Origin: an uncultured Prevotella sp.
GTDB taxonomy: Bacteria > Bacteroidota > Bacteroidia > Bacteroidales > Bacteroidaceae
Reading direction: 5' to 3'
Length of the DNA stretch: 64,000 nucleotides
NCBI GenBank assembly: GCA_905236755.1
Contig: CAJOCR010000001.1
Span: forward strand, 155,154-219,153
In this document: positions 10,832 through 18,070 of the stretch, piece after piece
Numbering within the stretch: the first letter of the stretch is position 1
How the letters are laid out: each line of letters begins with the position of its first letter
Notes under the pieces: generated by a model
What the model was told of the DNA's origin: nothing
The model's input: the letters and a program-made list of their open reading frames with translations, nothing else
Database searches by the model: none
Translations under genes and position numbers: made by a program

Positions 10832-11443
10832 ATGGAACAACATTATCCATCAAGGTTATTAGAAAAGGCTGTTCAGGAATTCTCAACTCTTCCTGGCATA
10901 GGTCGCAAAACAGCTTTGCGCCTTGTTTTGGCTATGCTAAAGCGCGACACAGAAGAAGTTGATGCATTTACTGAAGCTATTCACAATGTGAAACACGATG
11001 TGAAGTATTGCAAAGTGTGTCATAATATCAGCGATACTGATATATGTCCTATATGTTCTGACGAACGACGTGACAAATCAACTATATGTGTTGTTGAGAA
11101 CATACAGGATGTAATGGCTGTAGAGAACACCCAGCAGTTTAATGGTCTTTATCACGTTTTAGGCGGAATAATTTCGCCTATGGATGGTATTGGCCCTTCC
11201 GACATTGAGGTTGAATCACTTGTTGAACGTGTTAAAGAAGGTGGCATACAAGAAGTTATTCTTGCTCTCAGTTCCACCATGGAAGGAGATGCAACAAACT
11301 TCTATATATCACGAAAACTATCTGATTATGATGTAAAACTCTCGGTTATTGCTCGTGGTATCTCTGTTGGCGATGAACTCGAATATACTGATGAAGTAAC
11401 ATTGGGAAGAAGTATCGTAAACAGAACACTCTTCACAAGATAA
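10832..11443 (+). CDS. recR: Recombination mediator RecR
   Basis: 203 residues from the chosen ATG. An in-frame extension to 10805 would start at TTG and overlap the promoter, so it is rejected. Domains: helix-hairpin-helix ([14 protein letters not shown], about 19-32), Cys4 zinc finger (CKVC...CPIC, about 55-70), and Toprim domain ([13 protein letters not shown] onward), with [16 protein letters not shown] near the C-terminus. It works with RecO/RecF to load RecA on gapped DNA. First gene of a tight run with a membrane protein, a glycosyltransferase and an acetyltransferase, with which it may share a transcript though not a pathway. Confidence 0.95.
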   Translation: MEQHYPSRLLEKAVQEFSTLPGIGRKTALRLVLAMLKRDTEEVDAFTEAIHNVKHDVKYCKVCHNISDTDICPICSDERRDKSTICVVENIQDVMAVENTQQFNGLYHVLGGIISPMDGIGPSDIEVESLVERVKEGGIQEVILALSSTMEGDATNFYISRKLSDYDVKLSVIARGISVGDELEYTDEVTLGRSIVNRTLFTR

Positions 11444-11474
11444 CCACAATTATCAAGATTATAATATAAAAACA

Positions 11475-11933
11475 ATGGAAAAAAAACAAGGATTAAAGCA
11501 AACACAACGTGCCTTGATGGCTGTTTATATAGGTATGATGTCTTTCGCCATTATATGGGTAGGCCTATGCGAATTAACAACACCTAATTTCATCGGTCTT
11601 CTGCAAAAAGAAACAGAAATGTTTTTTATATGCAAGACAGTATTAGTGATAAGCACTCTTGCCTTGATTCCTTTGGCACTCCGCCTCTTTAAGTTTCGCA
11701 AGATTCACGAGGAACTCATCAACGACACAACCCCTAATCATGCAAAACTATTAGTATATGGCATGTTGCGCATGGATATGCTTCATTTTCCAATGATAAT
11801 AAACATTTTGCTTTATTATTTCTTTATGGAGCCAGGCTTTGGATACATGGCTATTGTTTTGTTTCTTAGCAGTCTCTTTATAGTTCCTACCATGAAGAGA
11901 TGTGAAGCCGAAGTAACAGAAAGCGAAGCATGA
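11475..11933 (+). CDS. Small integral membrane protein, unknown function
   Basis: 152 residues. Four hydrophobic segments are visible at about 15-35, 50-70, 97-117 and 118-137, with a charged N-terminus (MEKKQGLKQTQR) and an acidic tail (EAEVTESEA). No catalytic motif. The stop overlaps the start of the glycosyltransferase by four bases (ATGA), indicating translational coupling, and the gene begins 31 bases after recR. It is of a type common in Bacteroidales beside recR, but I do not know a function. It could assist the neighbouring glycosyltransferase at the membrane; that is inference from coupling only. Confidence 0.75.
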   Translation: MEKKQGLKQTQRALMAVYIGMMSFAIIWVGLCELTTPNFIGLLQKETEMFFICKTVLVISTLALIPLALRLFKFRKIHEELINDTTPNHAKLLVYGMLRMDMLHFPMIINILLYYFFMEPGFGYMAIVLFLSSLFIVPTMKRCEAEVTESEA

Positions 11934-13123
11934 AATTATCTGTTATCATAGTAAACTACAATGTAAAATACTATCTCGCGCAATGCCTTCATTCGCTCGA
12001 GAAAGCCCTCTATGGCATTGAGTCTGAGATTATCGTCGTAGATAATCATTCTCGCGACAATAGCGTTGAATATCTGCGAGCCATTTATCCTAACGTTCGC
12101 TATATTGAGAACAACCATAACGATGGCTTTGCCAAAGCAAACAACAAAGCCATACGCCAAGCAAAAGGTGAATACATTCTATTACTTAATCCTGACACTA
12201 TAGTAGGAGAGCAAACCATTGCACGCGCTGTCAATTTTCTCGACATGCACCCAGGAAGCGGCACATTAGGCGTTAAGATGCTCAATACCGATGGCACCTA
12301 CGCCATGGAAAGCCGTAGGGGAGTGCCAACCCCAATGACAGCATTCTACAAGTTTACTGGACTATGGAAACGCTATCCAAACAATCGTAAGTTTGCCCGC
12401 TACTACATGAGCTATCTCTCATGGGACGAACCACACAAGATTGACATTGTCAGCGGAGCCTTCTGCATGCTGAAACGTGAGGTTATCGAGAAAGTTGGAC
12501 TTCTCGATGAAGACTATTTCATGTATGGCGAAGACATAGATCTCAGCTATCGCATTCAGAAAGCAGGCTACACCAACTGGTATCTGCCTGTAGAAATACT
12601 GCATTACAAAGGCGAGAGCACCCAGAAAACAAGCTTCAGATACGTACATGTTTTCTATGGTGCAATGTACATCTTCTATCGCAAGCATTTTGCAAGTGCA
12701 TCACGTTGGCTGAACATTCCTGTTCATCTTGCTATTTTCATAAAAGCTTCTCTTGCTTTAATAAATAATGTATATAATGGCATTATTAAGTCATTGGGAT
12801 TCTTTTGCCATCACAAGACAGAAGAACCGCTATACATTCTTTTCTGTAGCAAAGACAATTTAGAACGTTGTCAGGAGCTTGTAAAAAGAAACGGCATTTC
12901 AGCCGAGATAACAGAGGCCAGCGAAGACACCATGCCACAAGGCCACGTTACACGTGATATTAGCAAGAAAGCCGCATCCGTGTGTGTTGTTTACGACACA
13001 TCTGTCTTTGCCTATCGCCATGTGTTTGCTTTCATGCAGGCGCAACCGCAACCACACGTAAAAATTGGAACGTATCATCCAGAACGCAATACTATCATAA
13101 CCCCTAACGAAACATTACGATGA
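11930..13123 (+). CDS. Glycosyltransferase family 2 (rhamnosyltransferase-like)
   Basis: 397 residues. The GT-A fold N-terminus is clear: LSVIIVNYNVKYYLAQCLHSL (2-22), EIIVVDNHSRDNS, NDGFAKANNKAI, and the DxD-like LLLNPDT near 85. A second catalytic block, YGEDIDLSYRIQKAGY, lies near 200. After about residue 290 comes an extra domain (about 100 residues) without a recognised motif, ending in a basic/His-rich stretch. It would add a sugar from a nucleotide donor to a lipid-linked or surface glycan. Overlaps both neighbours by four bases (11930-11933 and 13120-13123), so it is part of a coupled recR-downstream operon. Confidence 0.9.
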   Translation: MKLSVIIVNYNVKYYLAQCLHSLEKALYGIESEIIVVDNHSRDNSVEYLRAIYPNVRYIENNHNDGFAKANNKAIRQAKGEYILLLNPDTIVGEQTIARAVNFLDMHPGSGTLGVKMLNTDGTYAMESRRGVPTPMTAFYKFTGLWKRYPNNRKFARYYMSYLSWDEPHKIDIVSGAFCMLKREVIEKVGLLDEDYFMYGEDIDLSYRIQKAGYTNWYLPVEILHYKGESTQKTSFRYVHVFYGAMYIFYRKHFASASRWLNIPVHLAIFIKASLALINNVYNGIIKSLGFFCHHKTEEPLYILFCSKDNLERCQELVKRNGISAEITEASEDTMPQGHVTRDISKKAASVCVVYDTSVFAYRHVFAFMQAQPQPHVKIGTYHPERNTIITPNETLR

Positions 13124-13638
13124 AAGATTCAGCCCTTCCCTTTGTAGAACTCAGAGCCATGGAGCCTGAAGATCTTGACACATTATATAAAATAGAGAAC
13201 GACAAAGAAATGTGGAACGTCAGCACAACCAACGTTCCATATTCTAAATACGTGCTTCATCAGTATATCGCCAATGCCACAAACGACATATATACCGACA
13301 AACAAGTGCGCATGATAGCCATCGACGATAGGGGAGAAACGGTAGGAATTGTTGATTTGGTTAATTTTTCACCGCAACATCAACGGGCCGAACTCGGAAT
13401 AGTGGTACTTAAAGAGCGACAAAAACAAGGTTTTGGTAAGGCAATCATCACAAAAATCATTGAATATTGCAGAAATGTTATCCATCTGCACCAAATTTAC
13501 GGAATTGTTGCCAGCGATAATATTTCATCAATAAAACTCTTTAACGACCTGAATTTCAGCGAAGTAGTTCGACTGCCCCATTGGTTATACGATGGAAAAG
13601 CCTATAAAGACGCAATAATGATGCAATTTTTTTTGTAA
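13120..13638 (+). CDS. GNAT-family N-acetyltransferase (RimJ/SpeG-like)
   Basis: 172 residues with the GNAT fold: ELRAMEPEDLDTLYKIENDKEMW (N-terminal helices), IDDRGETVGIVDLVNF (beta4), AELGIVV and the acetyl-CoA loop KERQKQGFGKAI (about 105-116, Q/RxxGxG/A pattern), then SDNISSIKLFNDLNF and a C-terminal aromatic segment. The SpeG-like features (WNVSTTNVPYS, DNISSIKLF) are typical of spermidine or diamine acetyltransferases, but the acceptor is not certain. Starts inside the end of the glycosyltransferase gene (4-base overlap). Last gene of the recR run; tRNA promoter follows closely. Confidence 0.88.
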   Translation: MKDSALPFVELRAMEPEDLDTLYKIENDKEMWNVSTTNVPYSKYVLHQYIANATNDIYTDKQVRMIAIDDRGETVGIVDLVNFSPQHQRAELGIVVLKERQKQGFGKAIITKIIEYCRNVIHLHQIYGIVASDNISSIKLFNDLNFSEVVRLPHWLYDGKAYKDAIMMQFFL

Positions 13639-13654
13639 AAAATACGGGTAAACA

Positions 13655-13686
13655 TTTGGTGGAATAAAAAATAATACCTACCTTTG
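13655..13686 (+). promoter_or_regulatory. Promoter of the tandem tRNA-Asp genes
   Basis: TTTG (13655-13658), 20 bases, TACCTTTG (13679-13686): full consensus, 28 bases before the first tRNA. Confidence 0.7.
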
Positions 13687-13714
13687 CACTCGCAATCAAG
13701 AAAGCAACCTAAAT

Positions 13715-13788
13715 GGTGCGTTAGTTCAGTTGGTTAGAATGCCTGCCTGTCACGCAGGAGGTCACGAGTTCGAGTCTCGTACGCACCG
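13715..13788 (+). tRNA. tRNA-Asp (GTC)
   Basis: 74 bases folding as a cloverleaf: acceptor GGTGCGT/ACGCACC with discriminator G, D-arm with AGTTGGTTA, anticodon stem CCTGC/GCAGG around CTGTCAC (anticodon GTC), and TTCGAGT in the T-loop. CCA is not encoded. Confidence 0.97.
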
Positions 13789-13816
13789 CTTAATTGCTCA
13801 GAAAAGATTCACCACT

Positions 13817-13890
13817 GGTGCGTTAGTTCAGTTGGTTAGAATGCCTGCCTGTCACGCAGGAGGTCACGAGTTCGAGTCTCGTACGCACCG
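13817..13890 (+). tRNA. tRNA-Asp (GTC), second identical copy
   Basis: 74 bases identical to the copy at 13715-13788, separated from it by a 28-base spacer, so a recent duplication or gene conversion. Same anticodon GTC; CCA not encoded. Confidence 0.97.
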
Positions 13891-13893
13891 CAG

Positions 13894-13925
13894 AAAGTCT
13901 TCACTTCTTAGTGGAGGCTTTTTTG
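13894..13925 (+). terminator. Rho-independent terminator of the tRNA operon
   Basis: AGTCTTCACT and AGTGGAGGCT form a stem (two G-T pairs, four-base loop) followed by TTTTTT, directly after the second tRNA. Confidence 0.75.
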
Positions 13926-13986
13926 CTTTACAAGTTTTTTAGTTTTAAGTTTAATAGTTTTTAGTTGTGTAAGTTTTTAAGTTCTA

Positions 13987-14040
13987 ACACAAAAACTCAT
14001 AAACTCACCAACTCATAAACTCAATAACTCACCAACTCAC
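13987..14040. repeat. AACTCATAA/ACTCACCA low-complexity repeat before a start codon
   Basis: Six or so copies of an 8-9 base unit (AACTCATAA, ACTCACCA, ACTCAATA) run to within five bases of the ATG at 14045. The preceding 60 bases (13926-13986) are an AGTTTTTAAGT-type low-complexity run. The purine-poor, A/C-rich leader would be unstructured. The same unit recurs at 15240-15310 and 16185-16262. Confidence 0.6.
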
Positions 14041-14044
14041 ATAT

Positions 14045-14440
14045 ATGAAGAAAATAGCAATTCCTACACGCGATGGAATGGTTGACGATCATTTCGGCCA
14101 TTGTGCTTATTACACAGTAATAACCCTTAACGACAACAATGACGTTGAATCTACAGAGCGCCTTGACTCACCTGAAGGATGTGGTTGCAAGTCAAATATC
14201 GCTTCTGTAATGCAAGAAATGAATATCACCTTGATGTTGGCAGGCAACATGGGTATGGGAGCATACAACAAGCTTTCTGCCCACGGAATAAGCGTAATAA
14301 GAGGTTGTCACGGCAAGGTGGAGGACGTTCTTGCTGCATATAAGAAAGGCGACTTAAAAGATTCTCTCGAAGCATGCGACCATCACGATTGCAATCATCA
14401 CGATGAGAAACCAGTGTTCACTATTCCTTCAATAAAATAA
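14045..14440 (+). CDS. NifX/NifB-type (dinitrogenase iron-molybdenum cofactor) domain protein
   Basis: 131 residues. Residues 1-105 match the small NifX/NafY/VnfX fold: KKIAIPTRDGMVDDHFGHCAYY, and GNMGMGAYNKLSAHGISVIRGCHGKVEDVLAAYKKG. Likely metal ligands are Cys46 and Cys48 in EGCGCKS, His16/His19/Cys20, and a C-terminal His/Cys cluster (CDHHDCNHHD, about 111-120) that looks like an extra metal-binding tail. No nif genes are visible, so this is one of the non-nitrogenase members thought to carry Fe-S or other metal cofactors. Its TAA overlaps by one base the ATG of the metallo-beta-lactamase-fold gene, so the pair is translationally coupled. Confidence 0.85.
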   Translation: MKKIAIPTRDGMVDDHFGHCAYYTVITLNDNNDVESTERLDSPEGCGCKSNIASVMQEMNITLMLAGNMGMGAYNKLSAHGISVIRGCHGKVEDVLAAYKKGDLKDSLEACDHHDCNHHDEKPVFTIPSIK

Positions 14441-15264
14441 TGAAAGAATTCGTTGTCCTTGCCGACAACCGATCAAACAATACCGAACTGCTTTCGGAAC
14501 ACGGCTTATCGGTATATGTAGAAACCGAAAACCACAAACTATTGCTTGATACAGGTAAGTCAAACATATTCCTTATGAATGCCCAAAAACTGGGCATCCA
14601 TCTGGAAGATGTTGATTATGTTTTCATTTCCCATGGACATAACGACCATATAGGTGGATTACCTTCCTTTTTGCAGATAAATAAAAAAGCAAAGGTCATT
14701 ATTTCATCTCTTGTGCCACAACAGCAGTATTTCTCAAAGCGAAAATATCTGCATAGCATCACAGGAGACACTAATTTTGAAGATTATAACAACCGCTTTA
14801 TCTTTGTTGATTCAAACTGCACCATTGACGATTTAAAGATTTATCAGTCTTTATCTCACGAATACCCATTGCCACAAGGAAACAAAAATCTATATCTAAA
14901 ACTCAACCAAGAGTATATTGCCGACGAATTTCATCATGAACTTGTGCTGCAAACAAGTGATTTTTTGTTTACAGGATGTGCTCATCATGGCATTCTAAAC
15001 ATCCTGAATAGTATTGACATTATACCAAAGATTTGTATTGGAGGCCTTCATTTGCTTGATAGTCATCTTAATGAACACTACGAAACTGACAACGAATTGC
15101 AAGCGTTAGCTCAAACACTAAATAACAAATTTCCTAATACAATCTTCTATACCGGACATTGCACTGGAGATAACAGTTATAGTATAATGAAAAATGTTTT
15201 AGGAGAAAAAATACAACAATTTTCGTGCGGCACTCAAAAAATTCACAAACTCAAAAACTTATAA
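14440..15264 (+). CDS. MBL-fold metallohydrolase (dihydropterin-phosphate synthase-related)
   Basis: 274 residues. The zinc motif SHGHNDHIGG gives His65, His67, Asp69 and His70; further ligands are likely in TGCAHHG (near 183), GGLHLLD (near 201) and TGHCTG near 245. The opening VVLADNRSNNTELLSEHGLSVYVE with LLLDTGKS is typical of the archaeal MptE-like branch. These often sit beside NifX-like and Fe-S carrier ATPase genes, as here, where it overlaps the NifX-like gene by one base. Catalytic substrate unknown. The last seven residues (IHKLKNL) are encoded by the low-complexity repeat that follows, so the original C-terminus may have been lost. Confidence 0.85.
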   Translation: MKEFVVLADNRSNNTELLSEHGLSVYVETENHKLLLDTGKSNIFLMNAQKLGIHLEDVDYVFISHGHNDHIGGLPSFLQINKKAKVIISSLVPQQQYFSKRKYLHSITGDTNFEDYNNRFIFVDSNCTIDDLKIYQSLSHEYPLPQGNKNLYLKLNQEYIADEFHHELVLQTSDFLFTGCAHHGILNILNSIDIIPKICIGGLHLLDSHLNEHYETDNELQALAQTLNNKFPNTIFYTGHCTGDNSYSIMKNVLGEKIQQFSCGTQKIHKLKNL

Positions 15265-15310
15265 ACTTACAAACTCACGAACTCAAAAAACTCACAAAAC
15301 TCACAATAAC
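15240..15310. repeat. ACTCACAAA/ACTTATAAA repeat spanning a gene end and the next start
   Basis: About eight degenerate copies of an A/C/T-rich 9-base unit begin inside the 3' end of the MBL gene, pass its stop, and run right up to the ATG at 15311. Same family as 13987-14040. Confidence 0.6.
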
Positions 15311-15886
15311 ATGAAAAAAGCATCATTCACATTTCTGTTGGCATCAAGCCTTTTCTTTGCATGCAACAACAAGCAGCAAGTAGCAACACAAAATGTTACT
15401 TCTACAGATACTATCAGTATAACCAAGCAGAACAACGATAGTCTTTCCTGCAAAGAAGTACAAAAGCGAGTAGAAGAAATATACAGTTTCATTTGTAAAC
15501 ACTACAATGCCTACGACAACAATGTTTCTTACAATACTATAGTACAAAAATACTGTTCTGATAGCTGGAAACTACAAGCTGCACAAGTAGATAGCATAGA
15601 CGCAAAGAATGACGATGAAATAGGACTTTGGGACTACGACTATTGGATTCAAGCACAAGACAATGACAAACTATCATTTAAAAACGTTAGAGTTCTCTCA
15701 TTAAAAGGTAATACTGCTGAAACAGAACTAACCCTACATAACTTCAACGATTTCACAATCCATTTGACAATGGTAAAAGAACATGGAAATTGGTTTGTTG
15801 ACGACCTCTTATCAAGTAAAATGAAATCAAGCGTTAGAGCAACGCAAACTGAATATATAAAGAGCGCTGAGCTAAATGACAAATGA
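15311..15886 (+). CDS. Lipoprotein, DUF3828-like
   Basis: 191 residues. Signal peptide with lipobox (SSLFFAC, Cys18) then a Ser/Thr/Gln-rich linker (about 19-45). The globular part contains EVQKRVEEIYSFICKHYNAYDN, a paired aromatic-acid stretch (GLWDYDYWIQAQD) and, at the end, a beta-rich block with LTLHNF, LTMVKEHGNWFVDDL, a pattern seen in DUF3828-type periplasmic proteins. Probably anchored in a periplasm-facing membrane leaflet. Function unknown. The terminal LNDK codons blend into the AAATGACAAATGA spacer repeat. Its start is separated from the MBL gene by only repeat DNA, so co-transcription is possible. Confidence 0.7.
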   Translation: MKKASFTFLLASSLFFACNNKQQVATQNVTSTDTISITKQNNDSLSCKEVQKRVEEIYSFICKHYNAYDNNVSYNTIVQKYCSDSWKLQAAQVDSIDAKNDDEIGLWDYDYWIQAQDNDKLSFKNVRVLSLKGNTAETELTLHNFNDFTIHLTMVKEHGNWFVDDLLSSKMKSSVRATQTEYIKSAELNDK

Positions 15887-16050
15887 TAAATGACAAAGAA
15901 CACCCTTTGCTGAAAGTCCCAAAAATGTGAAAATGTATAATGTATAATTGTATAATCGTAAGATTTAAGGTCTAAGAGGAAAAGAGTAAAAAGTATAAAA
16001 GTAAAACAATAATATATAGTATATCGCGCGCGTATGTTATTATATTATTA

Positions 16051-16137
16051 GTTAGTAGTTAGAAGTTAGGAGTTAGAAGTTAGGAGTTAGAAGTTAGGAG
16101 TTAGAAGTTAGGAGTTAGTAGTTAGTAGTTAGTAGTT
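16051..16137. repeat. Tandem heptamer array GTTAGNA
   Basis: About twelve consecutive 7-base units alternating GTTAGAA, GTTAGGA and GTTAGTA, giving a 14-base higher period in the middle. The same heptamer appears inside the long inverted-repeat element at 36653-36672. Confidence 0.8.
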
Positions 16138-16267
16138 ATAAATTATAAATTATAAATAAGTAGTTTATTAGTTATTAGTTTTTAAGTTCTAACTCAAGAA
16201 CTCACAAACTTATAAACTAAACTACAAACTTATAAACTAAACAACAAACTCATAAACTCAAAAAACA

Positions 16268-16414
16268 CGATTATACAATTATACAATTATACATTATACA
16301 AATAATTGCTTTTTCCAACTTTCCAGGCAGGCAAAAATTTTTCTCTAACTGGGAAAATGAAATAGGGGTGCAGCAGCAAATGTATAATTGTATAAATGTA
16401 TAATTGTATAATTG
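16268..16414. repeat. Inverted pair of ATTATACA arrays
   Basis: Three copies of ATTATACA on the left (16268-16300) face three copies of TGTATAAT on the right (16379-16412), so the 147-base segment can fold into a long AU hairpin. The enclosed 78 bases contain GGCAGGCAAAAATTTTTCTC and GGGGTGCAGCAGC; no gene. Confidence 0.6.
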
Positions 16415-16615
16415 CATGATTGGTATATGGTAGTAATACCACTTTCTGGACAAATGCCAACAAACAATTCTTTTTATTAGGCAACAGCAAATATCTGCAT
16501 TATATTTGCAGAGTAAAAAATTAAGGGGTGCATGCAAGATTTAGCATATAGCTGCATTTAAATAATATAAAACGCAAGTAGCCTAAAACTATATTGTGGC
16601 ATTAACAAAAAACTA

Positions 16616-17911
16616 ATGAATATGAAAAAGATTTTATTGATGGTGGCACTTGTTGCCATGGGATGCACGATAGTTTCGTGCTCTGAGTCTAAAGACGAGA
16701 CTATTGTCTGTCCTGAACCAAAAACAATAAACCTGCTGCCAACAACAAGACAGCCAATTGAACTGACAACAGAAGAACAGCAGTTTGCAACCGATAACAA
16801 CAATTTTGCTCTAAACTTCCTGAAAACAGTAAACGATGCTGATAACAGCGGTAAAAGCTTCATCTATTCTCCTCTCAGCATCACCTACGTTTTAGGTATG
16901 GTTAACTCTGCTGCTACAGGACAAACAGAACAGGAGATAGAACAGACATTAGGTTTTCATCAGGGTGGTATTCAAGCTATAAATAACTACTGCAAAAAGC
17001 TGATTGATGGCTTACCAAAGACAGATGATAAAGTAACACTAAACATTGCTAACGCTATCTTTGTCAACAAGAATCTTGCAACACTAAAGCCACAGTATCA
17101 GCAGGATATGCTACAATACTATAATGCTAAAGCTGAGAACCTTGACTTTGATTCGCCCACAACCCTTGCAACAATAAATTCATGGGCTAACAACCAAACC
17201 AATGGTATGATAGACAAGATACTTGACAGAATTGAAGGTGGTGCCATTAGTTATCTGCTTAATGCTATTTATTTCAAAGCAGACTGGGCTTCAAAGTTTG
17301 ACCCTAAGATGACAAAAACAGAAACTTTCTTTGGCTATGCCGGTAACACCCAACTGCCACTGATGCATCAAAATGTACTTATCTACTACATGAAGAACGA
17401 CATCTTCTCTGCTGTAAGCATTCCATACGGAAATGGTTTGTGGAACATGACTGTTCTGTTGCCTAACGAAGGAAAGACTACAAACGATGTAATCACAAGT
17501 TTAGCTAAAAGCAACTTTCAAAAAGATGTTTATTTCAAGATGCTCTCATACGAAGTTGACTTAAAGATACCACGATTTGAAACAACCTCAGATACCGATG
17601 ACCTTGAAGGAAATTTAGTTGGTATAATGAAAAAATTGGGTATCAAAGAGGCTTTTGATCAGAATGTATCAGAGATTCCTAATATGTGTAACGAAGGAAA
17701 TTTATATATCAACAAGATGCGACAGAAAGCAGCTATAAAGGTTAACGAAGAGGGCTCTGAGGCTGCTGCCGTAACAGTAGCAGAAATGAATTTTACCACT
17801 TCACTACCAGAGGAAAAGGGGAAAGCCACATTCCATGCTGATCGTCCATTTGTATATCTAATTACAGAGGCATCTACTGGAGTTATCATGTTTGTGGGAA
17901 GTGTAAGATAA
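16616..17911 (+). CDS. Serpin-type protease inhibitor lipoprotein
   Basis: 431 residues. Signal peptide with lipobox (TIVSC, Cys22), a short linker, then a full serpin domain (about 55-431): NNFALNFLKTV, FIYSPLSITYVLGMVNSAA, NAIFVNK, INSWANNQTNGMI, LLNAIYFKADW, LPNE, and the C-terminal FHADRPFVYLITE and GVIMFVGSV. The hinge of the reactive loop, EEGSEAAAVTVAE, has small residues at P12-P9, the mark of an inhibitory serpin; counting from the hinge puts P1 near the Thr-Thr of NFTTS, though P1 assignment by counting is uncertain. Surface-anchored serpins in gut Bacteroidales are thought to block host or competitor proteases. Stands alone, convergent with the polysaccharide locus. Confidence 0.93.
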   Translation: MNMKKILLMVALVAMGCTIVSCSESKDETIVCPEPKTINLLPTTRQPIELTTEEQQFATDNNNFALNFLKTVNDADNSGKSFIYSPLSITYVLGMVNSAATGQTEQEIEQTLGFHQGGIQAINNYCKKLIDGLPKTDDKVTLNIANAIFVNKNLATLKPQYQQDMLQYYNAKAENLDFDSPTTLATINSWANNQTNGMIDKILDRIEGGAISYLLNAIYFKADWASKFDPKMTKTETFFGYAGNTQLPLMHQNVLIYYMKNDIFSAVSIPYGNGLWNMTVLLPNEGKTTNDVITSLAKSNFQKDVYFKMLSYEVDLKIPRFETTSDTDDLEGNLVGIMKKLGIKEAFDQNVSEIPNMCNEGNLYINKMRQKAAIKVNEEGSEAAAVTVAEMNFTTSLPEEKGKATFHADRPFVYLITEASTGVIMFVGSVR

Positions 17912-17957
17912 GATACACCTCTATCTTTTTATTCTTTCAACATTTCAATAAAACGAA

Positions 17958-17999
17958 AATCCCTCCCGTCCGCCCTAAGGGGAGGAGATAGGAGGGATT
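17958..17999. repeat. Palindromic CTCCC/GGGAG element, possible bidirectional terminator
   Basis: AATCCCTCC (17958-17966) pairs with GGAGGGATT (17991-17999), with a C/G-rich inner stretch. It lies between two convergent genes (serpin and GH97), a position suited to a terminator; a strong U tract is missing. Confidence 0.5.
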
Positions 18000-18070
18000 C
18001 TACCTAAATTAACGTTGTGTTTACTGGCGATTATTAATTGAATCCATTATTATATATTACCCTAAAAAAA

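Larger units (their letters stand above)
15887..16615. other. Gene-free, repeat-filled spacer
   Basis: 729 bases with no credible gene. It contains TATAATTG runs (about 15935-15955), a GTTAGNA tandem array (16051-16137), ATAAATT and ACTCAC-type repeats (16138-16262), an inverted pair of TATACAAT arrays (16268-16414) and, near 16506-16513, a TATATTTG that could be a -7 box for the serpin gene without a clear -33. A GGGGTGCA motif occurs at about 16374 and 16525. Short open frames here are repeat products. Confidence 0.6.

Noticed and set aside
13987..14040. Possible CRISPR-like array
   Set aside because: Units are 8-9 bases, contiguous and degenerate; no spacers and no cas genes.
15935..16550. 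Several minus-strand frames of 60-90 codons
   Set aside because: They translate ATTATACA and GTTAG repeats (YNYTFIQLY-like peptides); no conserved protein features.
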